Positions 1 through 5,519 of a DNA stretch of 5,519 nt are shown in pieces. The notes under the pieces were generated by a model. That model was not told the origin of the DNA. It saw only the letters and a list, made by a program, of their open reading frames with translations, and did not search any database. Within the stretch, counting starts at the first letter, position 1. Each line of letters starts with the position of its first letter. This DNA is from Actinomycetota bacterium (GTDB lineage Bacteria > Actinomycetota > Acidimicrobiia > Acidimicrobiales > AC-14), in NCBI GenBank assembly GCA_020200615.1, contig JAIVIH010000312.1, positions 1 through 5,519 on the forward strand. The letters run 5' to 3'. Position numbers and translations under genes: made by a program.

Positions 1-813
1 TTCGAGGGCCGTTCGACGCTGCGGTCGTGGCTGTACCGCATCGCCACCAACGTCTGCCTCGACATGCTGCAAGGCCCTCAGCGCCGAGCCCGACCGATGG
101 ACCTCAGCCCGTCGTCAACGGCCGACTCCTTCCTGAGCCCCGGCCTGCCGGAGAACACGTGGGTCCACCCCGTGCGCGACTCCGACGTGCTCCCGGCCGA
201 CGGCGACCCGGCTGAGCTGGCTGCCGCCCGCGACACGATCCGCTTGGCCTTCGTGGCCGCCCTGCAGCATCTGCCGCCGCGCCAGCGGGCCGTCCTCATC
301 CTGCGAGAGGTACTTCGCTGGCAAGCCAGCGAGGTGGCGGAGCTGCTCGACACGACCGTCGTGTCCGTCAACAGCGCCCTCCAGCGGGCCCGCGCCACGC
401 TCCGCGCCACCGACGTCGAGGGCTTCTCAGCTCAGATCGACGCCGATCAGCAGGAGCTCCTGGCCCGCTACGTGGACGCCTTCGAGCGGTACGACATCAC
501 GGCGCTGGTGGCGCTCATCCACGAGGACGCCACCTTCTCGATGCCGCCCTACCCCCTGTGGCTACGCGGACCCCACGAGGTCAGCCGGTGGCTGCTGGGC
601 CAGGGCGCCGGGTGCCGCGGCTCCCGCCTCCTGGCGACCGCCGCCAACGGATGTGCGGCGTTCGGGAGCTATCGGGTGGCCGGCCCCGGTGTCCATGAGC
701 CCTTTGCCCTCCAGGTGATCGAGGTCTCACGCGGGCGCATCTCGGGGTGGCACAACTTCCTGTACCCCGAGCTCTTCACTGCCTTCGGTCTCCCCGCCCG
801 CCTCGAGGCTTAG
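1..813 (+). CDS. SigG-like ECF RNA polymerase sigma factor with SnoaL-like C-terminal domain (5' truncated)
   Basis: The reading frame is open from base 1, so the start lies outside the window; 270 residues and the stop (TAG, 811-813) are present. Residues 1-30 are the end of sigma region 2, with a RSWLYRIATNVCLDML stretch typical of ECF factors. Residues about 81-134 are region 4: ALQHLPPRQRAVLILREVL followed by a helix-turn-helix ending in NSALQRARATL. The linker with ENTWVHPVRD and the region 4 wording match the actinobacterial SigG / TIGR02960 group. Residues about 145-260 form a SnoaL/NTF2-like domain (LLARYVDAFERYD, HEDATFSMPP, RISGWHNF). In ECF families of this kind the fused domain is thought to replace a separate anti-sigma factor in controlling activity; that role is inferred here. 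The 3' end overlaps the convergent STAS gene by 87 bp. Family confidence is high; the regulon cannot be predicted. A methionine at 64 is internal and not the start. Confidence 0.93.
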   Translation, partial: FEGRSTLRSWLYRIATNVCLDMLQGPQRRARPMDLSPSSTADSFLSPGLPENTWVHPVRDSDVLPADGDPAELAAARDTIRLAFVAALQHLPPRQRAVLILREVLRWQASEVAELLDTTVVSVNSALQRARATLRATDVEGFSAQIDADQQELLARYVDAFERYDITALVALIHEDATFSMPPYPLWLRGPHEVSRWLLGQGAGCRGSRLLATAANGCAAFGSYRVAGPGVHEPFALQVIEVSRGRISGWHNFLYPELFTAFGLPARLEA

Positions 814-1053
814 GCCGGGCGCGCCCGGGATCACATCGGCCAGTCCGACCAGCTCGAGCAGCCCGCACAGCTCCTCGCTGGCATCTCGTAACCGGATGGA
901 GCAGCCGCAGCGCACGGCCGCCAGCTGAAGCCGGGCCAGGGCGTCGACGACGCAGAGGTCGGGACGAGCCAGCCCGGCGATCGGGAACGTCGCCACCACG
1001 ACGTCGCCGTCGAAGACCTGGACGACTGCCTCCGCCCTCTCGCCAGCTGACAC
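727..1053 (-). CDS. Small STAS-domain protein (MlaB / anti-sigma-antagonist-like)
   Basis: A 108-residue protein starting at GTG (1053-1051), supported by a strong GGAGGGAG ribosome binding site 7 nt upstream. Residues about 10-76 read as a STAS fold: two beta strands around VVQVFDGDVVVATFPIAG, then DLCVVDALARLQLAA, CSIRLRD, and a final helix with LLELVGLADVIP. STAS proteins bind partner proteins, classically anti-sigma factors. The position where SpoIIAA-type antagonists carry a phosphorylatable Ser (DSSG) is Ala here (VVDALARL), so control by phosphorylation at that site is unlikely. The last 30 residues are a low-complexity acidic tail encoded antisense to the end of the sigma factor gene. 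The tail-to-tail arrangement suggests a possible functional link with the sigma factor, but this is inference. It lies 75 bp downstream of the radical SAM gene on the same strand and could receive read-through transcription. Confidence 0.8.
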   Translation of the reverse strand: MSAGERAEAVVQVFDGDVVVATFPIAGLARPDLCVVDALARLQLAAVRCGCSIRLRDASEELCGLLELVGLADVIPGAPGLSLEAGGETEGSEELGVQEVVPPRDAPA

Positions 1054-1060
1054 CTCCGGA

Positions 1061-1068
1061 CTCCCTCC
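1061..1068 (-). promoter_or_regulatory. Ribosome binding site of the STAS gene
   Basis: GGAGGGAG on the minus strand, followed by a 7-nt spacer and the GTG codon at 1053. It decides the start of the STAS gene and argues that this antisense-overlapping frame is truly translated. Confidence 0.75.
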
Positions 1069-1108
1069 GCATCTGTCCGTAGAGGAGGACGGTGGAGTAG
1101 CCCGGAAG

Positions 1109-1118
1109 TCACCGGTGA
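1109..1118. repeat. Perfect 10-bp palindrome TCACCGGTGA
   Basis: A self-complementary sequence in the 75-bp gap between the stop of the radical SAM gene (1129) and the STAS start (1053). It has no adjacent T-run, so it does not look like an intrinsic terminator. A second short palindrome, TGAGCTCA (1124-1131), includes the radical SAM stop codon. The element might be an operator for STAS transcription or chance in GC-rich DNA. I see no convincing -10/-35 pair in the gap. Confidence 0.35.
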
Positions 1119-1128
1119 ACGGGTGAGC

Positions 1129-2958
1129 TCAGTGGTAGGGGTTGTCGGGCAGGGCGAGAGACAGGTACTTGTCGTCGAGGAAGATCATCAACTGACGGTC
1201 CACGAACTCGCTCAGAGCCTGCTCCGCCCAGCCCGGCTCGGTGTCGAAGTGGGGAAGGATCTCCTCCATCCCCTTGGCGTCCGCGCACAGCTCGTAGAGA
1301 GCGGCCCGATCGTCGTCGAACCGGTAGCGTCTGGGTGCTCCGTTGCGCTGATCGTGAATCGTGACCGAGTCCCAGGTCTTCACGTAGCGCAGGGACGGTC
1401 GAGGTAAGCGCTTCCACTGCCGCTTCCAGTCCGCCACCAGCTTGAGGCACTCGAGGTACCCGTCCTCCGGGAGCGCTTCCGTGATCTCGTGCTCGAAGAA
1501 GTACGAGACCCGCTCGAGGTCGTACTCGGGGGGAAAGATGTTCCGGTAACAGGCTGCCGGCCGGAGAGTGGCGATCGAGTGCTCGTCCGGCCGCTCGAAC
1601 ATGGGTGACCCCCGGTCGGGACGGGCCTGACACATGGCGTAGGGCGGCTGCAGGTGGGTGATCAGTCGGATGACCTCGGCCTGCTGGCGGTAGTCGTCGG
1701 CCGTTTCGCCCGGGAAGCCGTAGAGGATGTTGTACAGGTTGTCGATGCCGTAGTAGCTGGTCCACTTGAGGAGTTCCACGTTCTTGATCCCGGTCGTGAA
1801 CTTCTTCATGAGGGTCAGCACGTTGGTGCTGAAGCTCTCGACCCCCGGCTGAACCGACACCAGTCCGCCTTGGCGCAGCGCTCCAAGCTGGGTGCGGCCC
1901 AGCGTCGGCCGGATCTCGTAATGGATGCGGAGGTCGCTGTGGGCCTCAGCCAGGCGTCCGAACAGCCTGGTGATGTAGGCCGGCGCCAGGATGTTGTCGA
2001 TGGCGTTGAACCAGCGGGTTCCGTACCTCCTGGACAGCACCTTCAACATGTCCAGTACCTGATCGGGGTGCTTGCGCCGGTAGTCCATGCCCGCCCGGTT
2101 CAGCCCGCAGAACGTGCAGTGGTGCTTCATGCCGTACCAGCACCCGCGCGCCGTCTCGATCGGCAGCATGACCGGGTCCCTGTGGTCGTCGTCATACCCG
2201 GTCTCTACGCGGGTGTGGAAGTACTCGTCGAAGTCGGGAACGGGAGTCTGGTTGAGATCCTCCAGGTTGGGAGCCCGGCCTGCGTAGGCGATGCTTCCGC
2301 CATCCCGCCACATCACGCCCGGGAGGGCTCGCATGGACTGGCCGCCACGCACCCGCCGGACGACCTCAGGCAGGGTCTCGTCGGCGTCGCCACAGTGCAC
2401 GTAGTCGACCTCGGGGTTGCGCCGCAGGATCTCCGAGGCGATGTCGTCCTCGAACGTGGCCCCACCGAAGATGATCGGAAGCTGGGGGTGGGCGCGCTTG
2501 ATGGCCTTGGCCAGGGCCAGGGAGGCCACCATCTGCTGGAACACGACCGTAAACCCGACCAGCCCGTACGCGGCCCAGTCGATCTCCCGGACCGCCCAAT
2601 CGACAAAGGCGGGGGCGTGATGGTCTCGGACCCGTCGAATGTCTTCCAGCGTGCAGCCCGCGGCCCGGCAGATCTGCTCGAAACTCGACGCGTAGCGATC
2701 GAGGTAGGGCGCGTCGTCGGCGAAGTCGCCGAAGGCCGCTTTCACCCAGATCCACTCTCCGGCCATGCAGGGGAAGACGGTGGCCAGCACGTCGTTGATC
2801 TCCCAGCCGGTCTGCCGGCCGAAGTGGACGAACAGCGAGAGAGGGTCCACCTCGATCCCGGCCCGCTCCAAGGTCGGTTGGAGGAGGGCGAGCTGGAACG
2901 AGGGCACGTAGGCCGCCATCGTCGGCATGCTGACCAAGGCGACCGGCTTGTCCGCCAT
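1129..2958 (-). CDS. B12-binding-like/radical SAM protein, RiPP maturation radical SAM protein 1 type
   Basis: A complete 609-residue protein. The ATG at 2958 is chosen because AAGGAGG stands 9 nt upstream and the protein opens with the family-typical ALVSMP; frame extension upstream only yields the shadow of the previous gene. Residues 1-215 form a Rossmann-like cobalamin-binding-type domain (GLVGFTVVFQQ, IIFGGATFED at 172-181, GDADETL) lacking a clear DxHxxG motif, so B12 may not be bound through the usual histidine. The radical SAM core follows: C273, C281 and C284 (spacing Cx7CxxC, in RGCWYGMKHHCTFCGLN), then DNILAPAY, QPGVES at 370-375 and GFPGE at 414-418. The C-terminal 65 residues resemble a small winged-helix/PqqD-like module ending in YLSLALP. 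This layout matches TIGR03975, enzymes found in ribosomal-peptide (RiPP) clusters. It should bind a 4Fe-4S cluster and cleave S-adenosylmethionine; the substrate is unknown and no precursor gene is visible. It is the second gene of the operon. Confidence 0.88.
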   Translation of the reverse strand: MADKPVALVSMPTMAAYVPSFQLALLQPTLERAGIEVDPLSLFVHFGRQTGWEINDVLATVFPCMAGEWIWVKAAFGDFADDAPYLDRYASSFEQICRAAGCTLEDIRRVRDHHAPAFVDWAVREIDWAAYGLVGFTVVFQQMVASLALAKAIKRAHPQLPIIFGGATFEDDIASEILRRNPEVDYVHCGDADETLPEVVRRVRGGQSMRALPGVMWRDGGSIAYAGRAPNLEDLNQTPVPDFDEYFHTRVETGYDDDHRDPVMLPIETARGCWYGMKHHCTFCGLNRAGMDYRRKHPDQVLDMLKVLSRRYGTRWFNAIDNILAPAYITRLFGRLAEAHSDLRIHYEIRPTLGRTQLGALRQGGLVSVQPGVESFSTNVLTLMKKFTTGIKNVELLKWTSYYGIDNLYNILYGFPGETADDYRQQAEVIRLITHLQPPYAMCQARPDRGSPMFERPDEHSIATLRPAACYRNIFPPEYDLERVSYFFEHEITEALPEDGYLECLKLVADWKRQWKRLPRPSLRYVKTWDSVTIHDQRNGAPRRYRFDDDRAALYELCADAKGMEEILPHFDTEPGWAEQALSEFVDRQLMIFLDDKYLSLALPDNPYH

Positions 2959-2962
2959 GCTT

Positions 2963-5519
2963 TCAGCCCTCCTTGATCGCGGCGCGCATTGAGAGCACGG
3001 CCGACAGCCCGTGATGGACGTGGTCGATGCGCACCTGACTGGTGGTGCGCGAAGTGCGGAGGCCCCCGATCGCCCACGACGGGTTGGGCAGGACCACGGT
3101 GTCGCGCCGCTGGTACACGAGCTCGTCGAGGAACAGCACGGCTCGCTCACAGGCCGACCGGTAGCGCTGCTGGCGTCGGCGGTCGCCCTCCCGCTGGGCT
3201 GCGGCCCAGACCTCGGCCAGCCCTTCGAGGTACACGGCGGTGGTCGCGCCGGGCGCGTCGGGCTGGTGGTCGTTGAGAATTCCCCCGGTCTTCTGTGACT
3301 GGAAGGGCAGGGCCCAGTCGGCCACTTCGTAGGCGAAGGAGGTGAGAGCTGGGTCTTCGCCCACCCGCCCCCAAGCGGTGAAAGCCAGCATGAGCCAGGT
3401 AGCCGCACCCCACTGGTGGCCCTGGCGGAAACGCATGCGGTAGTAGCGGAGGGCTCGGGCCAGCACCTCGGGGCGGACTTCGCAGACCCCACGCTCTGCC
3501 GCCCAGGCCAGGGCGAGCAGCACGTGGCCCGGCGCGTAGTCCTGGTAGGCGGGGTCGGCCGCAGCGGGGTCGCGGTGCGTGGCGAGGCGACCGTGGTGGT
3601 CGACCTGCCCCCACAGCTGGGAGGCGATCTGGGCGCTCGTCGCGTCACGCTTACCGAGCTCGAGCCGGGCCAGCAGCAGGAAGGCCAGCTCGGAGACGGT
3701 CGGGGGGTGGTCGTCGAGCCGGATCCACCCGTCCCTCTGGCGGGCCCGGTCGAGGCGACGCACGTCGTCGCCGGCCTCCCTCCGAAGCCCGGCCCTGGCC
3801 TTCACCCATGCCCCGTAGGCCAGGCGGGCGGGAACCAGGCCGGTACGCAGGCGGTCGGCGAACACCTCGTAGCGCGCCACCGGATCGCCGCGGACCACGT
3901 GGTGGCGCCGCGTGTAGCCGACGAACAGCCGCCGCAACCGCTCCAGCTCGGCCTCGACCGCGGGCGCCGCCGCCCCCTCGGGAAGGGCATTCCTCAGCCG
4001 GCGGACGCCCTGCCCGGAGGCGAGCCAGGTCGTGCAGTCGTAGCGGGTCCAGTAGTAAGGCGGGCGGGTGATGCCCGCCTTGTCGATCACCTCGTAGGCG
4101 TACTCGAGGGGCGTGAGGTTGTTCATGACCGCCACGAAGGGCAGCAGCAACCCCTTCCGGTCCCCCTGACTGACCTCCAGCACCTGCTCGGCGGCGCGGG
4201 TGGGACCGATCGCCCAGTCGGGCGGCGCCGCCCCCATCTCGTGGCGGTTGGAGAGCAGGGAGACGCTCACCGCGATCTCGTCTCCCTCCTGCGCCGGCGT
4301 GAAGCGGGTGTCGCGCGCGGCGGCGACGGCGTAGGAGCGCAGCGCCCCGTCCACGCCGCCCGCTGGTCCACCCACGCAGCCGCACAGGCGCCCATTGGCG
4401 TACACGGTGACAAAGGCCAGGTCCAGCGGGTGAGGCGGCGGCCAGAGCCTGCTCGCGCCGGGCGCGACCGGGGGTCCCGCGCAGCTCGGCGAGCACCCAC
4501 CTGCGCGCCTGGCTCGCCAGGGGGGCCACGTGGGCGGGGTCCGCCGTCCATGGCGGGCCGGACGAGAGGGGCGTGCCCGTGGGCTGCCAGGTCGCCCCTG
4601 GCTCGACCACCTTCTCGACGTCATGCCGGAACAGCGTGTACGGCTCGAGGGGGTGGAGGCGGGCGTTGCGGCGCCACGCGTGGAAGAACTGCTCCCACTC
4701 GTTGGCGATGCCGGGCATCCTCGGCAGAGCCCCGCCCATCCACGGAGGGCGCTCGCGGCTGCGGACGACGATTCCGTACCGGTCGTTGTCGAGCTCCCCC
4801 ACCGTGCAATCCTCGAGTGCCGAGAAGAAGGTCACGGCCACCGCGCATTCCCCGAGGGTGCGCGCCGGGTCGGTCTGAGTGCGGGCCAGCTCCCCCGCCG
4901 CTCGCACGGAGGCCAGCACGACGTCCTCCGCCACCGTGGAGCGCTCCTCGTCGGGGAAGTGCCAGAAACCGCTGCGGGCCGGACGATCGTGCACGTCCGT
5001 CCGTCCCCGCAGGCTCACCCAGCACCCGCCGGCACCGTCGTAAGGGCGGTCGAGGGCGGCGGGGGCCCGCAGCACCTGGGTGGTGGCCAGGTACTCGGTG
5101 ATGACGTCCCGGGCGAGCTCGGCCGGATGCAACCCCTCCCGCGCTCGCCGAGAAGACGGCGTCCGTTCGCCGAAGTCCTTCGTGGGATTTGCGGGGTATG
5201 GAGGCTCACCCTCCATGTGGCGCAGGAAGTCCTCGTAGATGTCGAAGACGGCCTCCATCCGGTAGCCGCGCTGGATCATCTTCGTCGTTCCCCGCCCGTA
5301 GTCGAAGCGCACGAGGCACACGCCCCCCTCGACGTGGAAACCCGCCTGCTCCAGACGGGCGGTGCACTCCTCCATCGTCTGGCCGGAGCTGACCGAGTCG
5401 TCAACCACCACCACCGGCTCCGACGGGTCGAGGACGCCTTCGATGAGCTTCAGTGATCCGTGGACCTTGCGCTCCTTTCGCACCAGGACACCCATGTACC
5501 GGCCCCCGCCGCGCAGGAT
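2963..5519 (-). CDS. Composite protein: OPRT-like phosphoribosyltransferase, two AMMECR1-like domains, alpha/alpha-toroid-like domain (5' truncated, one frameshift)
   Basis: The frame is open at base 5519, so the N-terminus is missing. Joining the two frames by a +1 shift at 4470-4474 gives about 851 residues. Residues 1-98 are the C-terminal half of an orotate-phosphoribosyltransferase-like domain: RKERKVHG (14-21) and the PRPP loop VVVVDDSVSSGQTM (36-49). Residues about 130-308 look like an AMMECR1 domain (GCWVSL, AVAVTFFSALED, RYGIVVRSRERP). Residues about 334-499 are a second, better-kept AMMECR1 domain (FVTVYANGRLCGCVGG, ARDTRFTP, VSVSLLSN, GLLLPFVAVMNNL). Residues 503-595 are a helical linker. 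Residues 596-851 are repeated helical hairpins (DGWIRLDDHPPTVSELAFLL, GHQWGAATWLMLAFTAWG, TAVYLEGLAEVWAAA, VRIDHVHHGLSAV), resembling an alpha/alpha toroid. It lies 4 bp upstream of the radical SAM gene. AMMECR1 proteins are widespread but poorly understood biochemically, so the reaction is unknown. The gene could also be a pseudogene if the frameshift is real. Confidence 0.75.
2968..2974 (-). promoter_or_regulatory. Ribosome binding site of the radical SAM gene, inside the upstream gene's end
   Basis: AAGGAGG on the minus strand, 9 nt before the ATG at 2958. It is part of the last Lys-Glu-Gly codons of the composite gene, whose TGA (2965-2963) sits in the spacer. Only 4 bp separate the two genes, which points to one transcript and translational coupling. 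Confidence 0.8.
4470..4474 (-). other. Frameshift point in a run of five C
   Basis: Minus-strand context GGGACCCCCGGTC. Before it, the coding frame has codons starting at 4475 (Arg-Gly-Thr-Pro); after it, good AMMECR1 sequence continues in the frame of codons starting at 4471 and 4468 (Pro-Val-Ala-Pro). Removing one C gives the continuous product ELRGTPVAPGASRLWPPP, which aligns with the usual start of an AMMECR1 domain. The upstream frame stays open without a stop down to 3651 but becomes arginine- and glycine-rich nonsense. The alternative start of the downstream frame (ATG at 4624) begins with an implausible Ser/Arg/Pro-rich segment. Possible causes are a sequencing or assembly indel, a real mutation, or a programmed +1 shift; the first is the most ordinary. 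Confidence 0.75.

Larger units (their letters stand above)
1054..1128 (-). other. 75-bp gap between radical SAM and STAS genes
   Basis: This holds the STAS ribosome binding site and the TCACCGGTGA palindrome. No small open frame, hairpin followed by T-run, or recognisable promoter consensus could be made out. STAS may have its own weak promoter here or be read from the upstream operon. Confidence 0.4.

Noticed and set aside
27..215. Small plus-strand ORF inside the sigma factor gene
   Set aside because: Arg/Pro-rich out-of-frame shadow of the sigma factor frame with no independent support.
1109..1131. Intrinsic terminator after the radical SAM gene
   Set aside because: Short palindromes are present but there is no longer stem and no T-run on the minus strand.
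1654..2976. 440-codon plus-strand open frame opposite the radical SAM gene
   Set aside because: It mirrors the radical SAM coding frame and shows no family motif; an antisense shadow.
2959..3648. N-terminal extension of the radical SAM frame up to 3648
   Set aside because: The extra 230 residues are Ser/Pro/Arg-rich and overlap the toroid domain in another frame; the start at 2958 has a good ribosome binding site and a family-typical N-terminus.
3651..4469. Continuation of the upstream composite frame past the C5 run to 3651
   Set aside because: After the run the frame turns into Arg/Gly/Ala-rich sequence with no fold, while the other frame carries clear AMMECR1 and toroid sequence.
4475..4624. 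ATG at 4624 as the genuine start of a separate AMMECR1-toroid gene
   Set aside because: The first 50 codons give Ser/Arg/Pro-rich sequence antagonistic to a well-formed first AMMECR1 helix in the other frame; a frameshift in one gene is the simpler reading.
3416..5101. 561-codon plus-strand open frame opposite the composite gene
   Set aside because: Its product is Gly/Arg/Pro-rich with no recognisable domain, and it is antisense to strongly domain-like protein. Long antisense frames are expected at this GC content.

Overview
The window is a dense, very GC-rich stretch with third codon positions dominated by G and C. Its sigma factor and STAS families are typical of Actinomycetota. I cannot name a genus; a non-model actinobacterium is the most likely source. 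Nearly every base is coding. The only gaps between genes are 75 bp (1054-1128) and 4 bp (2959-2962). I see no tRNA, rRNA, CRISPR array, insertion sequence or clear terminator.

Left part (1-1053): the 3' portion of a SigG-like ECF sigma factor with a SnoaL-like C-terminal extension, read on the plus strand and cut by the window edge. A small STAS-domain protein on the minus strand converges on it, and the two coding regions overlap by 87 bp.

Right part (1129-5519), all on the minus strand: a two-gene operon. The upstream gene enters from the right edge. It encodes a large composite protein: the end of an orotate-phosphoribosyltransferase-like domain, two successive AMMECR1-like domains, a helical linker and an alpha/alpha-toroid-like C-terminal domain. 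Its reading frame is broken once, at a run of five C (4470-4474). A single +1 shift there rejoins two clearly coding halves. Four bases after its stop begins a complete 609-residue radical SAM protein with a cobalamin-binding-like N-terminal domain, of the type annotated as RiPP maturation radical SAM protein 1. Its ribosome binding site lies in the end of the upstream gene, so the two are probably co-translated.

The most interesting content is this pairing: a phosphoribosyltransferase/twin-AMMECR1/toroid protein tied to a RiPP-type radical SAM enzyme. It suggests a little-described peptide- or small-molecule-modifying pathway. No precursor peptide is visible, so the substrate is unknown; more of the cluster probably lies beyond position 5519.
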